This document shows, piece by piece, positions 24,347-33,895 of a stretch of DNA of 64,000 nucleotides. Both the position numbers and the translations under genes were made by a program. The number at the start of each line of letters is the position of its first letter. Positions within the stretch are counted from its first letter, which is position 1. The stretch comes from JAIQFL01 sp035295745 (lineage in GTDB: Bacteria; Acidobacteriota; Terriglobia; Bryobacterales; Bryobacteraceae). Where the stretch lies: positions 62,001-126,000 of the forward strand of contig DATGIL010000076.1 in assembly GCA_035295745.1 (NCBI GenBank). The letters are read 5' to 3'. The notes below the pieces were generated by a model, which did not search any database, was not told the DNA's origin, and worked only from the letters and a program-made list of their open reading frames with translations.

Positions 24347-26065
24347 ATGGACAGACGAACCTGGTTACAGTTGTTGAGCATTCTCGCGGCCGCACGCCCC
24401 ACTTGGGCAGAAGCACCTGCCGCTCCTCCGCAGGGGCGCGGCGGACAGCAGCAGCCGATGCGCGTCACCAAGGAACAGGTGGACGCGGCGCTGAAACTGC
24501 TTGGCCTGGAATTTCAAGATGCGGAGATCGACCAGATGCTCCGTCGCGTGAACGGCTCTTTATTCACCTACGAGTCTGTCCGCAAGATAGAGGTTCCCTA
24601 CGACACTGAGCCGGCGTTCACCTTCCATCCCGGATTGCCGGATCGCGTTCCAGGAAAAGGGCCGGCACGCTTTCAGACCACGTTCGCCAAGGCCAGGAAG
24701 GCAAAGGCTCCGTCGAACCACGACGACATGGCCTTCTGGCGCATTAGTGAGATTGCGCCGCTGGTGAAGCGCCGCGAGGTCTCCTCGACGGACCTCACCA
24801 AGATGTATCTGGAACGGATGAAGAAGTACTCTCCGAAACTGCTCTCGGTGGTCACGCTGACGGAGGATCACGCGCTCGAGTTGGCGACTGCCGCGGATGC
24901 CGAGATCCGCCGCGGCCACTATCGCGGTCCTCTCCACGGCATCCCCTTCGGTGTGAAGGACCTGTTCGACACTAAAGGGATTCCGACTACATGGGGCGCG
25001 GAGCCGTTCCAGAATCGCGTGCCCACGGCGGACGCCACGTGCATAGAGCGCTTATATAAGGCTGGCGCGGTTCTGATTGCCAAACTGTCCATGGGAGCCC
25101 TGGCTCAGGGAGACCTCTGGTTCAAGGGCCGCACGATGAGCCCGTGGCCGACCAAGGAGTCGCGCGCGAAGGGCGAATACGATAGAGGGTCGAGCGGATC
25201 GTCGGCTGGCTCTGCCGCTTCCACCGCCGCTGGGCTGGTGGGGTTCTCGCTGGGGACGGAGACTCTCGGGTCCATTGTGTCGCCGAGTACGGCCTGCGGG
25301 ACTGTCGGCTTGCGTCCTACTTATGGACGCGTGAGCCGTCACGGCGCGATGGCTTTGAGTTGGACTATGGACAAGATTGGCCCGATCTGCCGAGGAGTGG
25401 AGGATTGTGCCCTTGTCTTGAACGCGATCTATGGACCGGATGGGCATGACCGGAGCGTGGCTGCAGATCCGTTCCACTGGGAGCCGCGGAAGCCGCTCAA
25501 GAGCCTCCGTGTGGGCGTACTCCAAAAGGATTTCGACCTTGTACAGGGCGATCAGAAGAAGATGTATGACCAAGTCCTGGACGATCTGAAGAAAGCCGGA
25601 GTCTCGATGACACCGGTGGAGTTTCAGGAGGATCTCGGCGGCATCAGCTTTCTGCTTCAGGCGGAAGGCGCAGCCGCTTTCGACGACATCACGCGCGATG
25701 GCAGCGTACGGACGCTCAAGGGCCAGAGGCCGAATGACTGGCCGAACAGCTTCCGCACCTCCCGGCTGATTCCCGCCGTCGAGTATATTCGGGCGCAGCG
25801 GATTCGCACACTGCTGGTGGAGAAGTTCGAAAAATTCATGGCAGATTGGGACGTGATCGTGCTCGCACCCAACAACGGCTTGCTTACGACCACCAATCTC
25901 ACGGGGAATCCGCAGGTGGTGATGAAGTGCGGTTATCAAAACGAAATTCCGCAGTCGATCAGCTTCCTGGGGCGCATCTACGACGAAGGATCGCCGCTAC
26001 GTGTGGCACTGGCGTACGAACAGGTCACGGAGTGGCACAAGCAGAATCCGACATTGTTCACCTAG
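24347..26065 (+). CDS. exported amidase (amidase signature family)
   Basis: A 572-aa protein. The N-terminus MDRRTWLQLLSILAAARPTWA looks like a Tat-type signal, followed by a Pro/Gln-rich linker. The amidase signature core is intact: Lys246 (LIAKLSMGA), the Gly/Ser loop DRGSSGSSAGSA (about 279-290) supplying the cis-Ser, and nucleophile Ser309 in TETLGSIVSP, forming the Ser-cisSer-Lys triad. It hydrolyses an amide bond; the substrate is unknown. The start used lies after the dispersed repeat copy C; a further in-frame start at 24287 sits inside the repeat and is rejected. Confidence 0.88.
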   Translation: MDRRTWLQLLSILAAARPTWAEAPAAPPQGRGGQQQPMRVTKEQVDAALKLLGLEFQDAEIDQMLRRVNGSLFTYESVRKIEVPYDTEPAFTFHPGLPDRVPGKGPARFQTTFAKARKAKAPSNHDDMAFWRISEIAPLVKRREVSSTDLTKMYLERMKKYSPKLLSVVTLTEDHALELATAADAEIRRGHYRGPLHGIPFGVKDLFDTKGIPTTWGAEPFQNRVPTADATCIERLYKAGAVLIAKLSMGALAQGDLWFKGRTMSPWPTKESRAKGEYDRGSSGSSAGSAASTAAGLVGFSLGTETLGSIVSPSTACGTVGLRPTYGRVSRHGAMALSWTMDKIGPICRGVEDCALVLNAIYGPDGHDRSVAADPFHWEPRKPLKSLRVGVLQKDFDLVQGDQKKMYDQVLDDLKKAGVSMTPVEFQEDLGGISFLLQAEGAAAFDDITRDGSVRTLKGQRPNDWPNSFRTSRLIPAVEYIRAQRIRTLLVEKFEKFMADWDVIVLAPNNGLLTTTNLTGNPQVVMKCGYQNEIPQSISFLGRIYDEGSPLRVALAYEQVTEWHKQNPTLFT

Positions 26066-26381
26066 TTCAGGTGGGCGCGATGCGGCAAAACGGCGCAAAC
26101 GTATGACCTGGAACCAAATAGGACTTTTGGTAGTGGTGAAATTCACTAGTCCTACTAGGCTTTTGGGTCTATCGATACAGTCACGGTATGTAAACGTACA
26201 AATGCCGGTTGACGGTTCGGGAGTAGTACTCGATAAATTTGGGATCTTCATCCAGCGCAAACGGTAAGGTCGTATAATCCAACGAGGAACGAGGAAAGCT
26301 GATGGTAGCGGGCAAAAAAAACCCGTTCCAAGATGCGCAATTCACTCAAAGAATTCCGCAATAGATAAATGGGGGTAGGAG
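26066..26381 (+). promoter_or_regulatory. leader and promoter region of the T6SS cluster
   Basis: A 316-bp gap without a gene. A perfect TATAAT lies at 26273-26278, but no convincing -35 hexamer is 16-18 bp upstream, so an activator or another sigma factor may be needed. No sigma54 -24/-12 pair was found. A hairpin with 7-bp arms TAGGACT (26119-26125) / AGTCCTA (26148-26154) and inner AGTG/CACT could end the amidase transcript. The segment CGGGCAAAAAAAACCCG follows near 26306. Confidence 0.4.
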
Positions 26382-26903
26382 ATGCCAAGAGAAAGTACCC
26401 AACACAAGCTTGATCGCGTTCGCTCACCGCGCGTACAGATCACTTACGATGTGGAAATCGGCGACGCGATTGAATTGAAGGAACTGCCATTTGTATTAGG
26501 GGTCCTCGGTGATTTCAGTGGACAGCCGGTAGACGGGCTGCCGAAGCTCAAAGACCGGAAGTTCGTTGAGGTCAACCCCGACAATTTCGACCAGGTGCTC
26601 GAGTCGATGAAGCCGCACCTGGCATTTTCCGTAGAGAATAAGCTGAGCGAAGATCCCAACGCCGGCAATATCAAGGTCGACCTGCACTTTAAGAACATGG
26701 ACGACTTTGCTCCGGAGAACGTGGCCAAGCAGGTGAAGCCTTTGAAGGATCTTCTGGACCTGCGCAGCGCCATGACGGATCTGCGTGGGAACTTACAAGG
26801 AAACGACAAACTGGACGAAGCGCTGGTCAACCTTGTAAGCGATAAAGACAAAATGAAGCAGCTCCGCAAGGAACTGGGCATGCCGGAGGGGTCCAATGAG
26901 TGA
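26382..26903 (+). CDS. tssB: type VI secretion contractile sheath small subunit TssB
   Basis: A 173-aa VipA/ImpB protein. The conserved core is visible: VQITYDVEIGDAIELKELPF, FVLGVLGDFSG, LKDRKFVEVNPDNFDQVL, LHFKNMDDFAPENVAKQV and LLDLRSAMTDLRGNL. It interlocks with TssC to form the extended cytoplasmic sheath that contracts to fire the Hcp tube. It is the first gene of the cluster and overlaps tssC by 8 bp, consistent with stoichiometric co-production. Confidence 0.95.
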   Translation: MPRESTQHKLDRVRSPRVQITYDVEIGDAIELKELPFVLGVLGDFSGQPVDGLPKLKDRKFVEVNPDNFDQVLESMKPHLAFSVENKLSEDPNAGNIKVDLHFKNMDDFAPENVAKQVKPLKDLLDLRSAMTDLRGNLQGNDKLDEALVNLVSDKDKMKQLRKELGMPEGSNE

Positions 26904-28380
26904 AGCACAACAGGCAACACCACAAACCACGACTGAAACTGTTCAGCAGTCGAGCCTGCTTGACGAGATTTTAGAAAAAGGCAGGATGTCGCGGGACGCG
27001 GAGGCCAAGAGCCGCAATACCAGCGTCCTGAAAGAGTTTGTGAACCAGGTGATGGAAGGTGCAGTCACGGTATCGAAAGATGCCGAGATGATGATCACCG
27101 AACTCATCGGCAAGATCGACCACCTGATCTCCATCCAGTTGAACGAAGTGCTGCATCATCCCTCGTTCCAGAAGCTGGAGGGAAGCTGGCGCGGCTTGAA
27201 GTACATGATGGATCAGAGCGAAACCAGCGTGATGCTGAAGATTCGCGTGATGAACGTGACCAAGCGGGAACTGCTGCGCGACATGCAACGGGCGCCGGAG
27301 TTCGACCAGAGCGCGCTGTTCAAGAAGATTTACGAAGAAGAGTACGGCGTGTTCGGCGGCGCTCCCTTCGCGGGGATGATCGGGGACTACGAGTTCACCA
27401 AGCATCCTGAAGACGTGGAACTGCTGGAGAAGATCTCCAACGTGGCCGCGGCGGCGCATGCTCCATTCCTGTCGGCGGCGGCTCCCGACATGTTCAACAT
27501 GGACAGCTTCACGCAGATCGGGAATCCTCGCGACATCGGCAAGATCTTCGACACCACCGAGTATGCGAAGTGGAAGAGCTTCCGGATGAGCGAAGACTCG
27601 CGCTACGTCGGCCTGTGCCTGCCGCACGTGCTGATGCGTTTGCCGTACGGCAAAGCGGGCGCTTCCGTGGATGCCTTCAATTACGAAGAGGGCGTGGACG
27701 GAACCGACCACAGCAAGTATCTCTGGGGCAACGCGGCCTATTGCATGGGCGCGCGGCTGACCAACGCGTTCGCCCGTTACGGGTGGTGCGCGGCGATTCG
27801 CGGTGTGGAAGGCGGCGGGTTGGTGGAAGGATTGCCGACTCACAACTTCACCACGGATGAAGGTGAAGTGGCGCTCAAGTGTCCGACTGAATCACCGATT
27901 ACGGACCGTCGCGAAAAGGAATTGGCGGATTGGGGCTTCGTACCGCTGGTGCACTGCAAGGACACCGATTACGCGGCATTCTTCAGCGTGCAGTCGTGCC
28001 AGAAGGCCAGATTGTACGATAAGGACGCGGCCAATGCCAATGCGCGCCTCTCGACCCAGATTCCGTACATCATGGCAGTATCGCGCTTCGCGCATTATCT
28101 GAAGGCCATGATGCGGGACAAGATCGGAAGCTTCATGTCCCGGTCGGATTGCGCGCACTTCCTCAACCAGTGGATCCAGAATTACGTGGCGGTTGGGGAC
28201 GTAGGACCGACCATCAAGGCTCAAAAGCCTCTGTCGGCGGCGAGCATCGAAGTGGCGGAAGTACCTGGAAAGCCCGGCTGTTATCGCGCGGTTGCCTTCC
28301 TCAAGCCGCACTTCCAACTCGACGAACTGTCAGTTTCGCTCCGCCTGGTTGCGGAACTGCCGGCCAACACGAGGAAATAG
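26896..28380 (+). CDS. tssC: type VI secretion contractile sheath large subunit TssC
   Basis: A 494-aa VipB/EvpB protein of normal length. Recognised blocks include LEGSWRGLKYMMDQSETS, VFGGAPFAGMIGDYEF, FLSAAAPDMFNMDSF, LPYGKAGASVDAFNYEE, YLWGNAAYCMGARLTNAF, and the C-terminal LKPHFQLDELSVSLRLVAELP. It forms the sheath with TssB and is recycled by ClpV. Translation is coupled to tssB by overlap. It is followed by two perfect hairpins before hcp. Confidence 0.96.
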   Translation: MSEAQQATPQTTTETVQQSSLLDEILEKGRMSRDAEAKSRNTSVLKEFVNQVMEGAVTVSKDAEMMITELIGKIDHLISIQLNEVLHHPSFQKLEGSWRGLKYMMDQSETSVMLKIRVMNVTKRELLRDMQRAPEFDQSALFKKIYEEEYGVFGGAPFAGMIGDYEFTKHPEDVELLEKISNVAAAAHAPFLSAAAPDMFNMDSFTQIGNPRDIGKIFDTTEYAKWKSFRMSEDSRYVGLCLPHVLMRLPYGKAGASVDAFNYEEGVDGTDHSKYLWGNAAYCMGARLTNAFARYGWCAAIRGVEGGGLVEGLPTHNFTTDEGEVALKCPTESPITDRREKELADWGFVPLVHCKDTDYAAFFSVQSCQKARLYDKDAANANARLSTQIPYIMAVSRFAHYLKAMMRDKIGSFMSRSDCAHFLNQWIQNYVAVGDVGPTIKAQKPLSAASIEVAEVPGKPGCYRAVAFLKPHFQLDELSVSLRLVAELPANTRK

Positions 28381-28384
28381 GTTC

Positions 28385-28429
28385 CCGGGATCAGCGATCC
28401 CGGATTCTCCGGGATCGCGGACGATCCCG
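28385..28429 (+). terminator. tandem perfect hairpins between tssC and hcp
   Basis: Hairpin 1: arms CCGGGATC (28385-28392) / GATCCCGG (28396-28403), 3-nt loop. Hairpin 2: arms CGGGATCG (28410-28417) / CGATCCCG (28422-28429), loop CGGA, followed by AAAAC rather than a T-run. The arms of the two hairpins are near identical, so cross-pairing is possible. They start five bases after the tssC stop codon. They may partially terminate, or stabilise mRNA ends so that hcp is expressed at a different level. Confidence 0.6.
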
Positions 28430-28486
28430 AAAACTTAGCAACGAACGACCATCGATCGAAAGACGACATAGGAGGACTTTGACTAT

Positions 28487-28972
28487 ATGGCTGTTGATTA
28501 TTTTCTGAATCTGAACGGGATCAAGGGCGAGGCCCAAGACAAAGTTTATCCCGGCTGGATTGACATTTATAGCTGGAGCTTCGGCGCTACCCAGAGCGGC
28601 GGCGGCGGACACGTGGGCGGCGGTTCGGGCGCGGGCAAGGTGAACATGCACGACATCACCGTTTCCAAGCGCACCGATACTTCGAGCTCCGATCTCTTCT
28701 TGAAGACCTGCAACGGCAAGCACTACGATACCGGGACGATCGTGGCTCGCAAGGCCGGTGAAAATCCGTTGGAATTCTTGAAGATCAAGCTCACCCAGAT
28801 CCTGGTGACCTCGTATCAGTTGGGTGGTTCTCACGGAGACGACACGCCGACGGAGAGCATCACGCTGAACTTCCGCACCATCAACATGACGTATCAGGTG
28901 CAGAAACCCGACGGTACCGGTCAGACGGCTGGTGACGCTGGTTGGGACGTTGCACAAAACGTCAAGCTGTAA
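28487..28972 (+). CDS. hcp: type VI secretion tube protein Hcp (TssD)
   Basis: A 161-aa protein with the Hcp start AVDYFLNLNGIKGEAQD and the family pattern IDIYSWSFGATQSG, FLKTCNGKHYDTG, LKIKLTQILVTSYQLGGSHGD and ESITLNFRTINMTYQ. It forms hexameric rings stacked into the inner tube. A strong GGAGG precedes the ATG, as expected for an abundant protein. No C-terminal effector extension is present. Confidence 0.96.
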   Translation: MAVDYFLNLNGIKGEAQDKVYPGWIDIYSWSFGATQSGGGGHVGGGSGAGKVNMHDITVSKRTDTSSSDLFLKTCNGKHYDTGTIVARKAGENPLEFLKIKLTQILVTSYQLGGSHGDDTPTESITLNFRTINMTYQVQKPDGTGQTAGDAGWDVAQNVKL

Positions 28973-28994
28973 TCAGAGAGACCTGGATTCTCCC

Positions 28995-29732
28995 ATGACA
29001 GCCAGGGAACTATACCAGGCTGGCAAACTCGATGAGGCGGTGCTGGCGCTGAACGCGGAACTCCGGAACAATCCGGACGATGCGAAGCGCCGCACCTTCC
29101 TCTTCGAGCTTTTGTGTTTTGCCGGCAATTTTGATCGTGCTGAAAAGCAACTCGACATCCTTGCGCAAGGAAGCCCCGAGGCATTGACGGGGGCTTTGAT
29201 GTACCGCGCGGCGTTGGCGGCGGAACGCGGCCGGCGAGAGATGTTCGAGAAGAAAGAATACCCCACCACCGGCTCGGACGTTCACGAACCCGCGGGCACT
29301 CTCAACGGGACGGCGTTCCAAGCGGTCTCCGACAGCGATCCCAGAATCGGGCCGCGGCTGGAGGTGTTTGCCGCGGGCCAGTATATGTGGATTCCGTTCC
29401 AGCATATCGCCTCATTGGAGATGCAGCCACCCAAGCGTCTCCGGGACCTGCTTTGGGCGCCGGTAGTTTTGCGCACGGGCCCATCCTTCCGAGGCGTGGA
29501 GTTGGGAGAAGTTCTCGTGCCTACGCTCTCGCCTTTCAGTTTCAAGCACGCCGACGATGCCGTACGTCTGGGTCGTGTTTCGGTGTGGGAGGAACAGGAC
29601 GGCGAAGAGATTCCCTTCGGTCTGAAGAGTCTGCTGATAGACGGCGAGGAGTTCCCGATCCTGGAGCTGCGCCGCCTGGAGATCGCGGGTCAAGAAGAAG
29701 AAGTCCCGCAAGAACATGCCTCTGCGCATTGA
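28995..29732 (+). CDS. tagJ: type VI secretion accessory protein TagJ (ImpE)
   Basis: A 245-aa protein starting MTARELYQAGKLDEAVLALN, a TPR-like helical N-terminus as in ImpE/TagJ. The C-terminal part carries PFQHIASLEMQPPKRLRDLLWAP and ADDAVRLGRVSVWEEQDGEEIPFG, typical of the family. TagJ binds TssB and modulates ClpV action on the sheath in some systems. The ATG at 28995 is chosen rather than the open frame back to 28932, which overlaps hcp. It overlaps tssA by 17 bp. Confidence 0.9.
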   Translation: MTARELYQAGKLDEAVLALNAELRNNPDDAKRRTFLFELLCFAGNFDRAEKQLDILAQGSPEALTGALMYRAALAAERGRREMFEKKEYPTTGSDVHEPAGTLNGTAFQAVSDSDPRIGPRLEVFAAGQYMWIPFQHIASLEMQPPKRLRDLLWAPVVLRTGPSFRGVELGEVLVPTLSPFSFKHADDAVRLGRVSVWEEQDGEEIPFGLKSLLIDGEEFPILELRRLEIAGQEEEVPQEHASAH

Positions 29733-31560
29733 TGAGCTGCTAAAACCGATTTCGGCGGACCAACCCTCCGGTAAGTCTTACCGGTGGGACCCACTATTCG
29801 ACGAGATCAAAGAAACCAAGCGGGAAGAGATTCCCGATGCACAAGGCGACTGGAAGTACGAGTACAAGCAGGCTGACTGGTCGAAGACCATCAAGCTCAC
29901 GACCACTGCCCTAACCACGAAAACCAAGGACCTTTGGTTTGCCTGCTGGTTGGGGCAGGCCGTTTTGAAGCGTGAAGGCATCGCCTCCTTCCGCGATTCT
30001 CTGAATTTCATCCGACAACTTCTCGAGACATTTTGGGATACCCTCCATCCCCTGCCGGAAGATGGGGATCTGGAGCCACGCCGGGCGCCTCTCGAATGGT
30101 TCGGCACCGAGTCGGACCGTGAGCCGACCCGGCCCGCCGGCTCATTGAAATTCACGACGATCACGGCGGGTGGCCTGACCTACGTCCAGTTCATGGAAGC
30201 TCGTGAAGTGGGGACGGAGGAGTCAGTCTCGGACAGTTGGGACAGGCAGCAGGCCCGCGAAAAGAAGATCAAAGAAGGCAAAACGCCGCCTGAAGTTTTT
30301 GACAAAGACTTCGACGCGACCCCGAAATCTTTTTATGCGGACCTGGAGCGCACGTTTGACGATGCGCTCGACCAACTGAAACAGATCGACGCATTCTGTG
30401 ACGAGAAGTTCAAGGACGAAGCCCCGAGCCTGCATGGTCTGAAAGAGAACATGATCGCGGTGCGGACGGTGGTCCACACGCTGCTTGTCAAGAAGCGTGA
30501 AACGGATCCAGATCCGGAGCCGGAACCGGTACCAGGGGATCCGGAAGGCGCACCGCACGAATCACCGGACACCGAGGGTGCAGAGCCAGAATCGGTAGCC
30601 CTTTACGCAGATGCAGCGCGTCCTGGCGCCGCTGTCGCAAAACGCGCCGGACCACTCACCCCTCTTCCCACCTCTTGGAATGACGCGATAGACCGCGTGG
30701 TAACCGCCGCGAAGTACATGCGGCAGAACGAACCCCACAATCCAGCACCATACCTGATGCTCCGCGGCCTGCGATGGGGCGAATTGCGCGGCTCGGGCAA
30801 CCAGATCGATCCGGGCAAACTGGGAGCCCCACCACAGGAGATCCGGCAGGGTTTACGAAAGGCCAGGATCGAGCGAAATTGGCGGGAGATGATCGAGACC
30901 GCTGAAACCGCCATGGGAATGGAGTGCGGACGTGGCTGGCTGGACCTGCAGCGGTACGTGGTGATAGCCTGTCATGAGTTGGGGGGATATTTCGAGCCGA
31001 TTCGGAAGGCGGTGATTTCCGAGTTGCAGGTTCTGCTGGAGACGTATCCGCAGCTTCCCGAACTGACCATGATGGACGACATGCCTACGGCGAACGCTGA
31101 GACGCAGGCGTGGATTGAGAAAGATGTTTTGCGTCTGGCGGGAAATGCTTCGGAAAGCGACGACGGGATGCTTAACGGCAACGGCGAGCCGATGCCATCG
31201 CGATGGTTCGAGGTGGCGATGCAGGCGGCCAAGGCGGGCCGGCCCGAGATCACCAAGGCCCTCATCGCCAAGGAGCTGTCGCTCGAAACCAGCGGCAGGG
31301 GGCGCTTCCAGAGAAGGGTCCAACTGGCGCAGCTTTTCCAGGCTGCCGGCAACGACGTGGTGGCGCAGACTCTGTTTCAGGAAGCGGTCGCGGAAATGGA
31401 TGACAAGCGCCTGGAGGAGTGGGAGTCGCGCGAAACCCTTACCCACGCGCTCGGCCTCTTCTACAAATGCCTGCTAAAATCCGGATCTGACGAGCGCGAA
31501 CAGATTTATGAGCGGATCTGCCGTCTCGACCCGCTGGAAGCTCTGAGATTGGAGCGATAA
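29716..31560 (+). CDS. tssA: type VI secretion protein TssA
   Basis: A 614-aa protein with an ImpA N-terminal domain (RIDELLKPISADQPSG ... LWFACWLGQAVLKREG, about 1-150), a helical middle part, an acidic Pro/Glu linker (about 260-305, PDPEPEPVPGDPE) and a long C-terminal helical domain. TssA primes tail-tube/sheath polymerisation at the baseplate and caps the distal end. It is on the large side for the family because of the linker. It lies between tagJ (overlap 17 bp) and tssE (3-bp gap). Confidence 0.88.
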   Translation: MPLRIDELLKPISADQPSGKSYRWDPLFDEIKETKREEIPDAQGDWKYEYKQADWSKTIKLTTTALTTKTKDLWFACWLGQAVLKREGIASFRDSLNFIRQLLETFWDTLHPLPEDGDLEPRRAPLEWFGTESDREPTRPAGSLKFTTITAGGLTYVQFMEAREVGTEESVSDSWDRQQAREKKIKEGKTPPEVFDKDFDATPKSFYADLERTFDDALDQLKQIDAFCDEKFKDEAPSLHGLKENMIAVRTVVHTLLVKKRETDPDPEPEPVPGDPEGAPHESPDTEGAEPESVALYADAARPGAAVAKRAGPLTPLPTSWNDAIDRVVTAAKYMRQNEPHNPAPYLMLRGLRWGELRGSGNQIDPGKLGAPPQEIRQGLRKARIERNWREMIETAETAMGMECGRGWLDLQRYVVIACHELGGYFEPIRKAVISELQVLLETYPQLPELTMMDDMPTANAETQAWIEKDVLRLAGNASESDDGMLNGNGEPMPSRWFEVAMQAAKAGRPEITKALIAKELSLETSGRGRFQRRVQLAQLFQAAGNDVVAQTLFQEAVAEMDDKRLEEWESRETLTHALGLFYKCLLKSGSDEREQIYERICRLDPLEALRLER

Positions 31561-31563
31561 GGT

Positions 31564-32064
31564 ATGCCGCGTTGGGAGCCGGAAAATGTTGTCGGATTGT
31601 CGCTGCTGGATCGGTTGATCGACGACGTTCCCAAGGACGGAGTCGAGCAGCCGATGACCCGCGCGAGATCGGTCAAGATTCTGAAGACTTCGCTGCGGCG
31701 GGATTTGGAATGGCTCCTGAACACGCGGCAGACGCCCGAGGCCGTGGATGGCGAATTCCAGGAACTGGAGCGCTCTCTCTACAATTACGGCTTGCCCGAT
31801 CTCACCTTGCTGAACTGGGAATCCACGCGCGACCGCAACGATCTCGCCCGCATGATCGAACAGGTCGTGGCCACCTTCGAACCCCGGCTGAGGCGGATCC
31901 ATGTGGAACCCATCGGGGAAATCGGACCTACCAAGAGCACACTACGATTCCAGATCGAAGCACTGCTCGACATGTCTCCCTCACCGGAACGCATCTCTTT
32001 CGACACGGTGCTCCAGCTTTCGAGCGGTGAGATCCAGGTAAAGGGAGACCCGAGTGCGGGATGA
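31564..32064 (+). CDS. tssE: type VI secretion baseplate protein TssE (gp25-like)
   Basis: A 166-aa gp25/lysozyme-like baseplate protein. It shows LSLLDRLIDD at the N-terminus, SLRRDLEWLLNTR, the conserved YGLPDLTLLNWES and a C-terminal beta region FQIEALLDM. TssE joins the wedge with TssF, TssG and TssK. It overlaps tssF by 11 bp. Confidence 0.94.
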   Translation: MPRWEPENVVGLSLLDRLIDDVPKDGVEQPMTRARSVKILKTSLRRDLEWLLNTRQTPEAVDGEFQELERSLYNYGLPDLTLLNWESTRDRNDLARMIEQVVATFEPRLRRIHVEPIGEIGPTKSTLRFQIEALLDMSPSPERISFDTVLQLSSGEIQVKGDPSAG

Positions 32065-33895
32065 CCTGCGGCTCTACTACGAACGCGAATTAACTTTTCT
32101 GCGCCAGATGGGCGCCGAGTTTGCCGCCAAGTATCCCAGAGTGGCTGCCCGGCTGGTGCTGGAACCGGACAAGTGTGAGGACCCGCATGTCGAGCGCCTG
32201 ATCGAAGCGTTTGCCTTCCTCGCGGGCCGCATTCACCTCAAAATCGACGACGAGTTTCCGGAAATCACGGAGTCGCTGCTGAGCGTGATGTATCCGCATT
32301 ATTTGCGGCCGATCCCGTCGATGTCGATTGCGCAGTTCCACATCGACCCGGAGGCGGTACGGCCGGATTCGGGGCTGAAACTCGAGCGCGATGCGGTGCT
32401 GAATTCGAAGCCGGTTCAGGGCGTCCCGTGCAAATTCAGAACCTGCTACGACCTGTGGTTCTGGCCCGTCGAAGTGGCGGATGCGGAATGGAAGACGCCG
32501 GACCGGCTGCAACCCGCCATCAAGTCGAGCGATGCGGTGGCAGCCTTGCGCCTGGAACTGGCGGCGCAGGGAGATTTGAAGTTTTCGCAGATGCCGCTCG
32601 ATTCGCTGCGCTTCTATCTGAGCGGCGAACAGAACACGGTGCACGCGTTGTACGAACTGCTGTGCAACAACTGCGTGCAGATCCTGGTGCGCGATCCGAC
32701 TCCGCGGTCCAAAATTCCACCGGTGTATCTGCAGCCCGATGCGCTGCAACCGGTCGGATTCGCCGAGAACGAAGGCACGCTGCCGTATCCGCGGCGTTCT
32801 TTCGTCGGTTACCGCCTGCTCCAGGAGTATTTCTGTTTTCCTCAAAAGTTCTTCTTCATTGAGCTGAGCGGGCTGCAGGAGGTGTGCCAGGCGGGATTCG
32901 GCAAACGAGCCGAGGTGATCCTGCTGATCTCGCAGTTTGAACGCAATGACCGCCGCCAGATTCTGGAACTGGGCGTTTCGAAGAGCACCTTCCGCCTGGG
33001 ATGCACGCCCATCATCAATCTCTTCAAGCAGACCGCCGAGCCCATTCTTCTCGACCATACAAGATACGAATACCAGGTGGTTCCGGATGTGACGCGGCGC
33101 AAAGCGACGGAGGTTTTCGAGGTCACCGAGGTCCTCAGTTTGAATCCCCAGACGCAGGAAGAACTGCGCTTCGAGCCGCTCTATTCGCTGCGGCACGGCA
33201 TGGGCCGGCAGAAGGCGCAAATGTTCTGGCGCCCGGCACGCAGGCCCTCCGGCTATCGGAATGACGAGGGGACGGAAGTCTACCTCTCTCTGGTCGACCG
33301 CTCAGGGCGTCCCGTAAAGCCGAATGTCGAGACTCTGATGGTGCGGACGATTTGCACCAATCGGGATCTGCCTTCGCGGCTGCCCTTCGGCGATGAGAAT
33401 GGGGACTTCGAGCTGGAAGGTGGGATGCCGATCAAGCGCATCGTCTCGCTGTTGAAGCCCACCGATACGCTGCGTCCCCCGATGGCGAAGGATTCGCTGT
33501 GGCGATTGATCTCGCAACTTTCGCTGAATTATCTGTCGTTGGTGAGCGAGGGGCGCGAGGCACTGCAGGAGATTCTGCGGCTCTACAATTTCACAGGATC
33601 GACGTACTCCGACAAAGAGATTGAGGGCATCATCGCGCTCAACAGCAAGCGGCATTTTGCACGGGTAGTGTCCGACGATGGAATGGCTTTTGCCCGCGGT
33701 ACGCAGGTAGAAATGGAGCTGGACGAAGAACAGTTTGTGGGGGGCGGTGTCTACCTGTTCGCGTCGGTGTTGGAGCACTTCCTGGGGCTCTATGTTTCGA
33801 TGAACAGCTTCAGCCAATTGCAGGTGCGAACGCGCCAGCGGCAGGAAACCATGAGGCAATGGCCGCCGCGTTCGGGACGGAAGATATTGCTGTGA
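32054..33895 (+). CDS. tssF: type VI secretion baseplate protein TssF
   Basis: A 613-aa VasA/ImpG protein of typical length. Family blocks are present: LRLYYERELTFLRQMGAEFA, KYPRVAARLVLE, DPHVERLIEAFAFLAGRIHL, LLSVMYPHYLRPIPSM and a C-terminal FASVLEHFLGLYVSMNSFSQ. The GTG start at 32054 overlaps tssE. With TssG it makes the baseplate wedge core. It overlaps tssG by 37 bp. Confidence 0.95.
   Translation: MRDDLRLYYERELTFLRQMGAEFAAKYPRVAARLVLEPDKCEDPHVERLIEAFAFLAGRIHLKIDDEFPEITESLLSVMYPHYLRPIPSMSIAQFHIDPEAVRPDSGLKLERDAVLNSKPVQGVPCKFRTCYDLWFWPVEVADAEWKTPDRLQPAIKSSDAVAALRLELAAQGDLKFSQMPLDSLRFYLSGEQNTVHALYELLCNNCVQILVRDPTPRSKIPPVYLQPDALQPVGFAENEGTLPYPRRSFVGYRLLQEYFCFPQKFFFIELSGLQEVCQAGFGKRAEVILLISQFERNDRRQILELGVSKSTFRLGCTPIINLFKQTAEPILLDHTRYEYQVVPDVTRRKATEVFEVTEVLSLNPQTQEELRFEPLYSLRHGMGRQKAQMFWRPARRPSGYRNDEGTEVYLSLVDRSGRPVKPNVETLMVRTICTNRDLPSRLPFGDENGDFELEGGMPIKRIVSLLKPTDTLRPPMAKDSLWRLISQLSLNYLSLVSEGREALQEILRLYNFTGSTYSDKEIEGIIALNSKRHFARVVSDDGMAFARGTQVEMELDEEQFVGGGVYLFASVLEHFLGLYVSMNSFSQLQVRTRQRQETMRQWPPRSGRKILL

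Noticed and set aside
32090..33220. 376-aa minus-strand frame
   Set aside because: Antisense of tssF, with shadow composition and no domain.
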